From positions 310,001 to 374,000 of the forward strand of contig NZ_LNIZ01000001.1 of NCBI RefSeq assembly GCF_001469025.1: 64,000 nucleotides of DNA. The letters run 5' to 3'. This stretch comes from Trueperella bernardiae (GTDB lineage: Bacteria > Actinomycetota > Actinomycetes > Actinomycetales > Actinomycetaceae). The notes below the pieces were generated by a model. It did not search any database. It was not told where the DNA came from and saw only the letters and a list, made by a program, of their open reading frames with translations. Every line of letters begins with the position of its first letter. The first letter of the stretch is position 1. The translations under genes and the position numbers were made by a program. Below, in pieces: positions 20,799-29,384 of this stretch.

Positions 20799-21750
20799 CC
20801 TGTCGCTTTCGCGCAAGCTCGCGATCCTCACCTACCTCAGCCGCGGCCCCAAGACTCTCCAGCAGCTGGCCACGCACTTCCACACCTCGACCGACCGGAT
20901 GTCGCGTGAGCTGCACGAGCTGTTCGTGTTCGAGATCGAGGACCGGGGCTACTATGAGAACCCGGTCGACATCGACTTTTCCGAGGAAGGCGCCGACGGC
21001 GAGGTCCGCCTCATTGACGACACGACCGGCATGGCGCCCTCGCTCTCACTGGCCGAGGTGCTCGTCATCGTGGCCCTCATCGACGACCTGGTGGCCGCCG
21101 TCGACGCCGATACCCGGCTCAACCTCCTGCGCCTGCGGGAGCGCATCGCAGTGGCGCTGGGGGAGCGGGGGTATGCCTCGGCGCTGTGGCCAGCCCCGGC
21201 GGTCAACGCGCGGAAGGTCACCGACGTGCTGACGGCGGCGATGCGGGAGACGAAGATGGTCCAGCTCGCCTACCTCAAGGCGGGCCCGGACCTGCGCGTG
21301 GTGGAGGAAAGCGTGAGGGTTGTCCCCGCCTTGATCTCCACCGGCTCGCGCCCACGGCTCGTAGCCGGCAAGAACGGCGAGCTACGCACGTACCGCCTGG
21401 ACCGCATCGCGGCGGTGGACGTGCTCGAGGAGTCGTTCAAGATCTCCGAGCGTGAAGCGCTCGTGGCGGCCTTCGACGATGAGGCGGCGTTTACTGGCGA
21501 GCAGGTGACGATCCGGTGCACGTCCGCGGGCCGCTGGGTCACCGAAACCCTGCCCGTGGATTCGTTCCACGAGGTCGATGGCGGCCTGGAGATCGTGCTG
21601 ACGGTTCGCTCGCTCGCCTGGCTTCGCGCCCTGCTCGTGCGGATGGGGGACGCGGTGATCGGCGTCGAACCGGAGCGGGTTGCCCGCGAGATCGCCGCGC
21701 AGGCGCGGCGCTACCTGGAGGATGGCTTATGTGGTTCTGGATCCTGCTGA
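20791..21750 (+). CDS. pafC: WYL-domain transcriptional regulator, PafC-like
   Basis: The 319-residue protein has a helix-turn-helix region (SRKLAILTYLSRGPKTLQQLATHFHTS) followed by a WYL domain (TKMVQLAYLKAG ... VVPALISTGSRPRLVAGKN ... RTYRLDRIAAVDVLEESF) and a C-terminal extension. ATG 20791 lies inside the end of pafB and is preceded by GGAGG, which fits translational coupling. Probable partner of PafB. Ligand and targets here are unknown. Confidence 0.84.
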   Translation: MTDLSLSRKLAILTYLSRGPKTLQQLATHFHTSTDRMSRELHELFVFEIEDRGYYENPVDIDFSEEGADGEVRLIDDTTGMAPSLSLAEVLVIVALIDDLVAAVDADTRLNLLRLRERIAVALGERGYASALWPAPAVNARKVTDVLTAAMRETKMVQLAYLKAGPDLRVVEESVRVVPALISTGSRPRLVAGKNGELRTYRLDRIAAVDVLEESFKISEREALVAAFDDEAAFTGEQVTIRCTSAGRWVTETLPVDSFHEVDGGLEIVLTVRSLAWLRALLVRMGDAVIGVEPERVAREIAAQARRYLEDGLCGSGSC

Positions 21751-22094
21751 TTGGCCTGACCGCCCTGGCGGTCTACCTGGGATATACATTGCGGGATGTG
21801 TGGCGTTCGGCCAAGCGGCTCGGCACCCAGTTCGGCGAACTGTCGCGGGTGGCCGACGCCATGACGGCTCCCGAGCGTGAGCGCCCGCCGCTCGGAGACC
21901 TGTATGCGGACCCGGAGCGTGTGCGCGAGGCGCGCGAACAGCGCCGTCGGATCCGGGCGGAGCGGACAGAACTGCGGCGTTGTAACCTGGCAGCCGCGCG
22001 CGAGCGCTGGGACGAGCTGGACGAAACCTCCTTCGACTCGATCGGGCCCGAGGCCCGGGAGCGCGCCCGCCAGCGGGTCAAGGGGCACGCATGA
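21729..22094 (+). CDS. Small single-pass membrane protein of unknown function
   Basis: The 121-residue product begins with a hydrophobic helix (WFWILLIGLTALAVYLGYTL), then an amphipathic stretch (RDVWRSAKRLGTQFGELSRV), then a highly charged region rich in Arg and Glu (AREQRRRIRAERTELRR). It overlaps pafC by 22 bases and the lipid kinase gene by 4 (ATGA), so it is clearly part of the operon. In Streptomyces and Mycobacterium tatA and tatC occupy this position. The topology resembles TatA, but the TatA hinge motif is not convincing. Function unassigned. Confidence 0.8.
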   Translation: MWFWILLIGLTALAVYLGYTLRDVWRSAKRLGTQFGELSRVADAMTAPERERPPLGDLYADPERVREAREQRRRIRAERTELRRCNLAAARERWDELDETSFDSIGPEARERARQRVKGHA

Positions 22095-22990
22095 AGGTGG
22101 CACTTGCTCTGAATCCGAGCTCGGGCAAGGGCCGCTCGGAGGGCTACCGGGCGGTTTTGCGTGAGGTGCTGGAGAAGTACCCGGTGGAGATGGTGTGGCT
22201 GCCGGCCGGCACGCGCGAGGAGAGTTTCGCCGCGATGCGTGAGGCGATCGACGAGGTGGATGCGCTCATCATCGTCGGTGGGGACGGCTTCATCCACAAC
22301 GCCGTGAACGCGGTGGGGGATTCGGGCGTGGCGCTGGGGATCGTGGCCGCCGGATCGGGCAATGACATCGCCCGCGAGTTCGGTCTGCCCATCCACTCGG
22401 TCCACGACTCGGTCCACCAGATCGCCTCCTGCCTGCTAACGGGCCGGCACCGGGACGTCGACGTCATGGAGATTTCCTGGGAGGGCGGCAGCGAGCGGGC
22501 GCTCGCCATCGTCTCGGTGGGCATCGACGCCGACGTCAACGTGCGCACGAACCACATGTCCTGGCCGAAAGGGAACACACGCTATTTGCGTGCCCTGCCC
22601 GGCGCGATCGGTAGCTACCGGCCCTTCGGCGTGCGGCTGACCATGGACGGGCACACGTCCGAGGGGCAGATGACGCTGCTGTCGATCGCGAACACGCGCT
22701 ACTTCGGGGGCGGCTTTTGCATCTCTCCGGGTGCACTGCCTGACGACGGCCTGCTCGACGTCGTCGTCACCCGTGGTTTGCGTGCGCCTGAGATCGCCGG
22801 GCTACTCGGTCGGCTCGTGGTCTACCGGCACCTGGCCGATCCGCGCGTCCACCTGTACCGTACCACGGAGGTCCGGGTGGAGCAGGGCCCGGGCGGCACG
22901 CTGCCCATGCTCATGGCCGACGGCGAGGAGATCTGCCGGGCGCCCGCCACGATCCGCCTCCTGCCCAAGGCGTTGAGGCTGGTCATATGA
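22091..22990 (+). CDS. Diacylglycerol kinase-family lipid kinase
   Basis: The 299-residue protein has the DAGK catalytic-domain pattern: VALALNPSSGKGR (nucleotide loop), LIIVGGDGFIHNAVNAV (GGDG motif, Phe where Thr or Met is common), and AAGSGNDIAREFGLP. The C-terminal part carries GGGFCISPGALPDDGLLDVVV and DGEEICRAPATI, typical of YegS/DagK-like kinases that phosphorylate diacylglycerol or related lipids at the inner membrane face. It is coupled to both neighbours by ATGA overlaps. Confidence 0.92.
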   Translation: MKVALALNPSSGKGRSEGYRAVLREVLEKYPVEMVWLPAGTREESFAAMREAIDEVDALIIVGGDGFIHNAVNAVGDSGVALGIVAAGSGNDIAREFGLPIHSVHDSVHQIASCLLTGRHRDVDVMEISWEGGSERALAIVSVGIDADVNVRTNHMSWPKGNTRYLRALPGAIGSYRPFGVRLTMDGHTSEGQMTLLSIANTRYFGGGFCISPGALPDDGLLDVVVTRGLRAPEIAGLLGRLVVYRHLADPRVHLYRTTEVRVEQGPGGTLPMLMADGEEICRAPATIRLLPKALRLVI

Positions 22991-25587
22991 TCTTAGAGAA
23001 CTTCGTGGACCGCTACCGGACGCGTGGCATCGTCCTTGACGACTTCCAGTTGGATGCGATCGAGGCGCTCGAGTCCCGGGACGTACTGGTCAGCGCTCCG
23101 ACGGGCGCGGGCAAGACCGTGGTGGCCGAGTACGCGGTGGAACTCGCGCTGGCCCGCTCGAAGCGCTGCATCTACACCGCGCCGATCAAGGCCCTGTCCA
23201 ACCAGAAGTACCGCGACCTGGCGGGCGAGATCGGCGAAGACTACGTCGGCCTGCTCACCGGCGATCAGACAATCAACCGCGACGCCCCGATCCTGGTGGT
23301 CACCACCGAGGTGCTACGTAACATGCTCTTCCAGCGCGATCAGATCGTGGCCGACATCGGCTACGTGGTGCTGGACGAGGTGCATTATCTCAGCGACGAG
23401 TTCCGCGGCCCGGTCTGGGAGGAGATCATCCTCCAGTTGCCCGCCCACGCCCGCCTCGTCTCCCTTTCTGCCACGATTTCGAACGTGGAGGAGTTCGCTA
23501 GCTGGCTACGCTCGGTGCGCGGGGTCACGGAGGTGGTGGTCTCCCGGGAGCGCCCGGTGCCGCTCGTGCAGCACGTGGCGATTTCGCGCCGGCTCGAGCC
23601 TCTGTTCGCGGGTGGGGAGATCAACCAGCGCCTCGTTCAGGCCGACGCCTCGCTTTCTTCCGGCCGACGACGCCGCCCCACCAACTTCGCCCGCCGTAAG
23701 CGGGTGCTGAACCAGCTCCAGGACGCTGACCTACTGCCCGCGATCGAGTTCATCTTCTCTCGCAAGGGTTGCGACCGCGCGGTGGGGGACCTCCTCGATT
23801 CGGGGACCACCCTCAATTCGGCTATGCAGCAACGCGAGGTGCGGGCGCGGTTGCGCGAGCTGCGCGCGGACCTCAGCGAGGAAGACCAGCGCGCGGTCCG
23901 CTTTGGGTTTTGGGCCAAGGCGATGACGCGGGGCTTTTGCGCTCACCACGCCGGCATGTTCCCGGCCCTCAAGGAGCTGGCGGAGGACCTCATGGAGGAT
24001 GGCCTGCTCAAGCTCGTCTACGCCACGGGCACGCTCGCTCTCGGCATCGACATGCCGGTGCGCACGGTGGTCCTCGAGGAACTCCAGCGTTGGAACGGTG
24101 CCGACTTCGTGCCCCTCACCGCTACCGAATACACCCAGCTCATCGGGCGAGCCGGCCGGCGCGGGAAGGACAAGGTGGGCCACGCCGTCGTCATGCACAC
24201 CGACGAGCTCGACATCCAGGAGCTCGCCGACCTCGGCTCGGGGCGCGTGGAGCCGCTCCAGTCGGCGTTCTTTCCCTCCTATAACTCGGTGGTCAATCTC
24301 CTCGCTTTTCATCCGTACGAGGACGCGCGGGCGATTATGGGCACCTCGTTCGCGCAATACCAGCGCAACGCTGAGCTGGGCGAGGTGCGCGGCCGGATTG
24401 CGCGCGTTCGCGCCCGGCTCGAGGAGGTCGAGGCCGAGCTCGCGGGGGAATGCCGGGACGGGAGCCTGCCCGACTACCTGCGCCTGCGGCGCACGGCCAA
24501 GCGCGCTAGCAAGGCCGAGCGCAAGCGCGCCAAACGCGAGTACCGCAAGCACATCGCGGATTCGTGGGACGTGGCCGCCACCGGCCGGCTGTACGCCTTC
24601 GCGCGCGGCGGGGAGCTGGACTACGGTGTAGTGCTGTCGGTGGGGCCGAAGTTGCGGCTCGTGGACCTCAACGGCGACATGGCGTGGCTGCGTGAGGAGG
24701 AGCTGTCCTCCGAGCTGCGCGACCTGGGCACGATTCCCATGCCCTTCGGACTGTCCCCGAGGAAGGTCGAGGTCAGGGCCGATATTGCGGACGCGATGTG
24801 GGAGGCCGTTGGGGAGCGGATTGAGCTGGGCACCGACCGGGATCTCACCGGCTCGTGGGACCGCTTCGCCGTCACTTCCTCCGACGAGCTTGACGCCCAC
24901 CCCGTCCACCACTGCCCGGACCTGACCGAGCACATTCGTACGGGCAGCGAGTTCACCTCGCTGCTGGACAACCTCGAGCAGCTCGAGGCGGACTCGGAGG
25001 CCTACGACGATTCGGTGGCCAAGGAGTTCGACGCCACCGCCGGCGTGCTCGCCCGGCTCGGCTACCTCCAGCCCGGGGCCGAGGGGCTCCGCACCGGGAT
25101 GGTCAAGCTCGCGACCGGCGCTGCCATGCTGCGCGGGATCCACAACGAGGCCGACCTCCTCATTGTCCAGAGCCTTGCCGAGGCCGCTTTCGCCGAGCTC
25201 ACGCCGGAGGAGTTCGCAGGCGCGTGTTCGGCCTTCCTGTGCGACCGACGGCTCGGGACCGATCGACCCACAGGCGGGGCGCTGCGCGCATCCTGGCAAG
25301 CGATCGAGCGTAACGTTGAGTTCCTGCACCGCGTGGAGGAGAGCTTCGGCATCGTCCGCACCCCGGAGCCGTTCTCGGGCGGCATCGACGCCTTCGCCGC
25401 GTGGGCCAGCAGGGCCGACCTGGAGTCTGTGCTCGCCATGGGCAACCTGGTGGTGGGGGACTTCATCTCCGCCAACCGGCGCCTCATTGACTTGCTCGGT
25501 CAGATCGAGCAGGTCGCGCCCGCGGAGGATCTGCGCGACCTGGCGGGCCAGGCGGTCAGGCTCATACGCCGCTGGCAGTGGCTCTAG
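22987..25587 (+). CDS. helY: HelY-type Ski2/Mtr4-like DEAD-box RNA helicase
   Basis: An 866-residue superfamily 2 helicase. Motifs: Q-like VLDDFQLDAIEAL, Walker A APTGAGKTVVAEYA (about residues 38-51), Walker B DEVHYL, motif III LSATISN, and motif VI QLIGRAGRRGKD. The C-terminal half contains an arch-like basic insertion (RTAKRASKAERKRAKRE) and a helical DSHCT region, as in Mtr4/Ski2 and mycobacterial HelY. Probably involved in RNA processing or decay. ATG 22987 overlaps the lipid kinase stop (ATGA). It closes the operon. Confidence 0.94.
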   Translation: MILENFVDRYRTRGIVLDDFQLDAIEALESRDVLVSAPTGAGKTVVAEYAVELALARSKRCIYTAPIKALSNQKYRDLAGEIGEDYVGLLTGDQTINRDAPILVVTTEVLRNMLFQRDQIVADIGYVVLDEVHYLSDEFRGPVWEEIILQLPAHARLVSLSATISNVEEFASWLRSVRGVTEVVVSRERPVPLVQHVAISRRLEPLFAGGEINQRLVQADASLSSGRRRRPTNFARRKRVLNQLQDADLLPAIEFIFSRKGCDRAVGDLLDSGTTLNSAMQQREVRARLRELRADLSEEDQRAVRFGFWAKAMTRGFCAHHAGMFPALKELAEDLMEDGLLKLVYATGTLALGIDMPVRTVVLEELQRWNGADFVPLTATEYTQLIGRAGRRGKDKVGHAVVMHTDELDIQELADLGSGRVEPLQSAFFPSYNSVVNLLAFHPYEDARAIMGTSFAQYQRNAELGEVRGRIARVRARLEEVEAELAGECRDGSLPDYLRLRRTAKRASKAERKRAKREYRKHIADSWDVAATGRLYAFARGGELDYGVVLSVGPKLRLVDLNGDMAWLREEELSSELRDLGTIPMPFGLSPRKVEVRADIADAMWEAVGERIELGTDRDLTGSWDRFAVTSSDELDAHPVHHCPDLTEHIRTGSEFTSLLDNLEQLEADSEAYDDSVAKEFDATAGVLARLGYLQPGAEGLRTGMVKLATGAAMLRGIHNEADLLIVQSLAEAAFAELTPEEFAGACSAFLCDRRLGTDRPTGGALRASWQAIERNVEFLHRVEESFGIVRTPEPFSGGIDAFAAWASRADLESVLAMGNLVVGDFISANRRLIDLLGQIEQVAPAEDLRDLAGQAVRLIRRWQWL

Positions 25588-25671
25588 CGGAGCTTCGAGC
25601 CGGGGCCACCGCCATCGTCGAGCGTAGTGAGCGAGCTCATGGCGGGTGAGCGGGCGATTCGGCAAACCGAG

Positions 25672-25700
25672 TTGCCGGCCGGCTCGAGCCGCCCTACCCT
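25672..25700 (+). promoter_or_regulatory. Predicted promoter in the helY-lnt gap
   Basis: TTGCCG (25672-25677) and TACCCT (25695-25700) are separated by 17 bases. Transcription would start near 25707, about 100 bases before lnt and just ahead of a long hairpin. Confidence 0.4.
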
Positions 25701-25721
25701 GTAAGGAGCAGGAAGGTGTCA

Positions 25722-25787
25722 GTGCAGGCCCTGTTCGATAGAAAACGATCCCCGATCGGTCCGAGGAACAGCGGCCTGCACTTTATT
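25722..25787 (+). terminator. Long branched hairpin followed by TTTATT, upstream of lnt
   Basis: GTGCAGGCC (25722-25730) pairs with GGCCTGCAC (25773-25781). Inside it GTTC pairs with GAAC (25733-25736 and 25766-25769), and a small CGATC/GATCG hairpin sits in the loop. TTTATT follows. It may end the helY operon, or end a short RNA that starts near 25707. It matches no RNA family I recognise. Confidence 0.5.
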
Positions 25788-25793
25788 ATGTCG

Positions 25794-25799
25794 TAAGAT
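25794..25799 (+). promoter_or_regulatory. -10 element for leaderless lnt transcript
   Basis: TAAGAT ends 6 bases before the GTG of lnt, and no Shine-Dalgarno is visible. Confidence 0.45.
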
Positions 25800-25805
25800 C
25801 TGAAC

Positions 25806-27272
25806 GTGATCGGAATCCTTTTCGCAGTTCTTGGCGGCGTGGCACTGTGGTTTGCCACCTCCTCCGGGCTGTGGATCCTGGGATTCTTCTCGATCTCGCT
25901 GCTGTGGCTGGCCGTCCGGGGCAGAGGAGTGGCCGTCGGGTTTGGCCTTGGCTGGTTGTGGGGCATCGCCTTCTTCCTGCCGCTTGTCCGGTGGGCGGCC
26001 GTCTCCACTGGGCTTGTTGCGGCGCAGGTTGCGCTCGCCGCGGTCGAGGGCCTGTACCTCGGCGTCGTGGGGGCAATGTGGGCGCTGCTGGCGAAAGAGG
26101 AGAGGCTCGCACGACCCTGGTTGCGCGCCCTGGCGGCGGCCGCCGTTTTCCTCGCGGTCGAACAGATCCGGGGAATGTGGCCCTACGGCGGCCTGCCATG
26201 GGGAACCCTCGCCTTCACGTTCACGAACTCGCCGCTGGTCAACTACGCCCCCTATGGCTCCACGGCGCTGGTGGGGGCGGTCGCCGTCGTCGTCGGTGTG
26301 ATTGCTGCGATGTTGCTGCGAATGAGCTACCTCCAGGCCGCGACCTCGGCGGTGGTGGTGCTCGCGCTCGTCATCGCACCGGTGGTCTTCCCGGTGGGGG
26401 CGCGCTCGTCGGGGAGCCTCAACGTGGCCGTGGTCCAGGGCAACGTGCCGCCCGCTGGCACGGATAACCGGGCGCTAGTGGTGACCGAGAATCACGTGCG
26501 CGCCACGCGCGAGCTGGTCGAATCCGCCGAAACGACGCCCGACCTGATCTTGTGGCCCGAATCTTCTTCCGACCGCGACATCCGTGCCGACGACGCGGCG
26601 GGTAGCCTCGTCTTTGACATGGTGGCCGACCTCGGCATCCCGCTCGTCATGGGTACGCAGGAGTATGTGGAGGGCGGGCGCTACAACGACGTTTTGGTCA
26701 TTTCCCCGGACGGGATCGTGGGCCGCTACTCGAAGCAGCACCCCGTCCCGTTCGGCGAATACATCCCGCACCGCGAGCTTATCCGTAGTTTTACGGACGT
26801 CGTGGACCAGGTCGCCACCGACATGCTTGCGGGCACGGGGGAGGCGCGCGTGAATGTGCCCTCGCTTGGCGTGAAGGTGGCGGTGCCGATCTGCTTCGAG
26901 GTGGCCTACACGCAGATCGTGGCGGAGGCCGTGCGGGGGAGTCATTTGCTCGTCATTCCTACGAACAACGCCTCCTTCGGCACGAGCGACCTGTCCGCCC
27001 AGCAGTTCGCGATGACCACCTTCCGCGCGGTGGAGACCGGGCGCACGGCGATCCAGGTATCGACGTCGGGCATCACGGGCGTGGCGGACCCGCGCGGTGT
27101 GGTCTATGAGACGGACCTTTTCACGCGGGACGCGCGGGTGGTCAAGGTGGCGCTGCACGAGCAAACGACGTTCGCTACTCGCACGGCCGAGCAGCGCGCG
27201 ATCCTCGTCTTCGTGCTCGGCGCGTTGGGCGCTATCCTAGCGATAGGAATGTCGAGGCAAGGACGGTCATGA
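25806..27272 (+). CDS. lnt: Apolipoprotein N-acyltransferase
   Basis: It N-acylates the diacylglyceryl-cysteine of lipoproteins in the membrane. The first 200 residues or so hold about seven hydrophobic helices. The nitrilase-like domain that follows contains the catalytic triad: Glu in LILWPESSS, Lys in YSKQHPVPFGEY, and Cys in VPICFEVAY. At 488 residues it is typical. It overlaps ppm (ATGA); in M. tuberculosis the two activities are fused in one protein, here they are separate but coupled. Confidence 0.96.
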   Translation: MIGILFAVLGGVALWFATSSGLWILGFFSISLLWLAVRGRGVAVGFGLGWLWGIAFFLPLVRWAAVSTGLVAAQVALAAVEGLYLGVVGAMWALLAKEERLARPWLRALAAAAVFLAVEQIRGMWPYGGLPWGTLAFTFTNSPLVNYAPYGSTALVGAVAVVVGVIAAMLLRMSYLQAATSAVVVLALVIAPVVFPVGARSSGSLNVAVVQGNVPPAGTDNRALVVTENHVRATRELVESAETTPDLILWPESSSDRDIRADDAAGSLVFDMVADLGIPLVMGTQEYVEGGRYNDVLVISPDGIVGRYSKQHPVPFGEYIPHRELIRSFTDVVDQVATDMLAGTGEARVNVPSLGVKVAVPICFEVAYTQIVAEAVRGSHLLVIPTNNASFGTSDLSAQQFAMTTFRAVETGRTAIQVSTSGITGVADPRGVVYETDLFTRDARVVKVALHEQTTFATRTAEQRAILVFVLGALGAILAIGMSRQGRS

Positions 27273-28012
27273 AGGTAGTCATCTGTATCCCCACCTACAA
27301 CGAGCGCGAGTCGCTTCCGGGCCTCCTGGATCGCACGCGCGCGGCGGTTCCGGAGGCGGACATCCTCGTCATCGACGACAGCTCGCCGGACGGCACGGGC
27401 GCCTACGCCGACGAGCGGGCGAAGGCCGACCCGCAGATCCACGTCATGCATCGCACGGCCAAGGAGGGCCTGGGCAGGGCCTACCTGGCCGGTTTTGAGT
27501 GGGCGATCGAGCACGGGTACAGCCACGTGTGCGAGATGGACGCCGACGGCTCACACAGGCCCGAACAGCTACCCGACCTCCTTGCGCGAGCCGACAAACC
27601 GGACAAGCCCGAGCTGGTGATCGGCTCGAGGTGGACCGACGGTGGGGAAGTGGTGAACTGGCCCAAGCATCGGGAAGTGCTCTCCCGGGCCGGAAATCTC
27701 TACATCAAGATGTGGCTCAACCTGCCGGCAAAGGATGCCACCGCCGGGTTCCGTGTCTATCGCGCCGACGCCCTCAAGCGGCTCGACTTTGCGGCCGTGG
27801 AGTCCAGGGGGTACTTCTTCCAGGTGGACATGACATTGAAGATGGCCGACGTCGGCGCGCGCATCGCGGAGGTGCCGATCTCGTTCGTCGAGCGCGAGGC
27901 CGGCACGTCGAAGATGAGCGGCAACATCATCCAGGAAGCTTTCCTGCGCGCCACGAAGCTCGGCATGGAGCGACGCGGCGCGCAGCTGAAGGCACTTCGG
28001 CGCAGGGTCTAA
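27269..28012 (+). CDS. ppm: Polyprenol monophosphomannose synthase
   Basis: A 247-residue family 2 glycosyltransferase that moves mannose from GDP-mannose to polyprenyl phosphate, supplying the donor for lipoglycan and protein mannosylation. Motifs: VICIPTYNERESLPGLL, VIDDSSPDGTG, and the metal-binding EMDADGSHRPEQLPDLL (DAD). It lacks membrane helices, so it probably relies on the coupled Lnt for its membrane location. It ends 20 bases from convergent rbpA. Confidence 0.95.
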   Translation: MKVVICIPTYNERESLPGLLDRTRAAVPEADILVIDDSSPDGTGAYADERAKADPQIHVMHRTAKEGLGRAYLAGFEWAIEHGYSHVCEMDADGSHRPEQLPDLLARADKPDKPELVIGSRWTDGGEVVNWPKHREVLSRAGNLYIKMWLNLPAKDATAGFRVYRADALKRLDFAAVESRGYFFQVDMTLKMADVGARIAEVPISFVEREAGTSKMSGNIIQEAFLRATKLGMERRGAQLKALRRRV

Positions 28013-28032
28013 GCAGACCGAGCGCTAGCGGA

Positions 28033-28386
28033 TTAGTGCAGGCGCTTGTACAGCTTGCCCTGACGAAGAAGCTCCAGGCGCTCGTCGAGCAACACCTGCA
28101 GTTCCTCAACCGAGCGGCGCTCGAGGAGCATGTCCCAGTGGGTGCGCTGCGGCTTGGCCGGCTTCTCGTCATCCTCGCCGTCAGCTCCGCCGATGAGCTC
28201 GGCGCGCTTGCCACACTTGCATTCCCACACGGCGGGCGCCTCGGCGTCCTCGGCGAAGGTGACGGTGAAAGTATGCCCGTCCTCGCAACGGTAGCTTTCT
28301 TCGCGGCGCGCCACGAAGGCGACTCCGGCGTCGGACTCGAGCGAGTGTGCGCCGATCTTCATGCCGCGCAGTGAACGTTCTGCCAT
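28033..28386 (-). CDS. rbpA: RNA polymerase-binding protein RbpA
   Basis: RbpA binds the principal sigma factor and RNA polymerase and stabilises open complexes, a function specific to actinobacteria. The 117-residue protein has the family layout: RSLRGMKIGAHSLESDAGV, a zinc-binding-like core with Cys in YRCEDGHTF and WECKCGKRAE, and the sigma-interaction domain RTHWDMLLERRSVEELQVLL ending ERLELLRQGK. The ATG lies behind GAAGGAGAG. TAGAAT about 33 bases upstream of the start could be its -10. Confidence 0.97.
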   Translation of the reverse strand: MAERSLRGMKIGAHSLESDAGVAFVARREESYRCEDGHTFTVTFAEDAEAPAVWECKCGKRAELIGGADGEDDEKPAKPQRTHWDMLLERRSVEELQVLLDERLELLRQGKLYKRLH

Positions 28387-28513
28387 GTGTCTCTCCTTCG
28401 TTTACGTCTATTCTAATGCCGACGTGCGGCCGCCCATTCCGGGCTGGCGGAAGGGGCGAGATAGCGCGGAAAGCGGCGGTTCGAGATCTGTCGCAAATCC
28501 TAGCGCCAATCCG

Positions 28514-28527
28514 ATAATGTACATTAT
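28514..28527. promoter_or_regulatory. Perfect AT-rich palindrome in the rbpA upstream gap
   Basis: ATAATGTACATTAT reads the same on both strands and stands out in GC-rich DNA. On the minus strand it is directly preceded by a consensus-like TTGACA that shares its first bases. The remainder of the gap 28387-28697 shows no gene and no clear terminator. Likely an operator or promoter element; the regulator is unknown. Confidence 0.4.
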
Positions 28528-28697
28528 GTCAAAATAGCGGAGAGAAGCTCATAAAGCGTGCGGTTCTGCTTTTCTGATGTTCGCGATCCTACTCGGGGCC
28601 ACTCTCCCGCGCTGAAGCTCTGGCCAGCCTTGATCGGAACGGCTTTCGCGGAAACTCCCGCTGGCGCACCGACGCCCCTGGTTGAGGTTCTCGCTTC

Positions 28698-29258
28698 TTA
28701 GATCGCGTTACGCTTGGCGGCACGACGTGCGGCGAGCTCGTCAATCGGCTCGTCCTGCGCGCGCTCGGTGGGAAGCTCGGACAGCTCGCCCTCGACTTCG
28801 CGCCACACCTTGCCCACGGCGATGCCGAACACGCCCTGGCCGCCCTGGATGAGGTCGATGACCTCGTCGTTCGACGTACACAGGTACACGGACGCACCGT
28901 CGCTCATGAGCGTCACAGCCGAAAGATCCTCCACCCCGTACTCGGTGAGCTGGGCAATCGCCACGCGGATCTGCTGGAGGGACACGCCCGTATCGAGCAG
29001 GCGCTTAACCACCTTGAGCACCAGGACGTCACGAAAGGCATACAGGCGCTGGGAGCCAGAACCCTTCGCCGACCGGATCGAGGGCGAGACCAGGCCAATG
29101 CGATCCCAGTAGTCGAGCTGACGGTAGGTGATGCCCAGCGCGCGGCACACGGCCGGCCCGCGGTAGCCGGTCTCCGTGTCAAGATCCGGCAACTGGCCCC
29201 CAAAGAGCATTCCCTGTGCGAGCTGCGGGTGTGCGCCATGTGCGGTTGCGTCACTCAC
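28698..29258 (-). CDS. MerR-family transcriptional regulator (Rv1830-like)
   Basis: A 186-residue protein with a MerR winged helix: GYRGPAVCRALGITYRQLDYWDRIGLVSPS, then GSGSQRLYAFRDVLVLKVVKRLLDTG and QQIRVAIAQL. GTG 29258 is chosen because AAGGAGG lies 5 bases upstream. The C-terminal half (LMSDGASVYLCTSNDEVIDLI) is characteristic of the second MerR gene found with garA and ftsR in mycobacteria (the Rv1827-Rv1830 region). Effector unknown. Confidence 0.88.
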   Translation of the reverse strand: MSDATAHGAHPQLAQGMLFGGQLPDLDTETGYRGPAVCRALGITYRQLDYWDRIGLVSPSIRSAKGSGSQRLYAFRDVLVLKVVKRLLDTGVSLQQIRVAIAQLTEYGVEDLSAVTLMSDGASVYLCTSNDEVIDLIQGGQGVFGIAVGKVWREVEGELSELPTERAQDEPIDELAARRAAKRNAI

Positions 29259-29384
29259 GTCAGCCTCCTTCGAATTGTTACTCCTAGCGTAAACCGGAAG
29301 TGGGGCGATCTCAACGAAGCTGGTTGAAACACGCACGGCGTGTCTTTGTGCCGTGTCTCAAGTTCAACTTGAAGGTTTGCTCCC

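Noticed and set aside
23731-25665. Open frame of 644 codons on the minus strand
   Set aside because: Antisense to helY, which carries all helicase motifs.
28415-28445. SigR-type promoter (GGAAT-N18-GTT) for rbpA
   Set aside because: GGAAT is present on the minus strand, but the expected GTT at 18 bases is ATT. A TAGAAT -10 is an equally good explanation.
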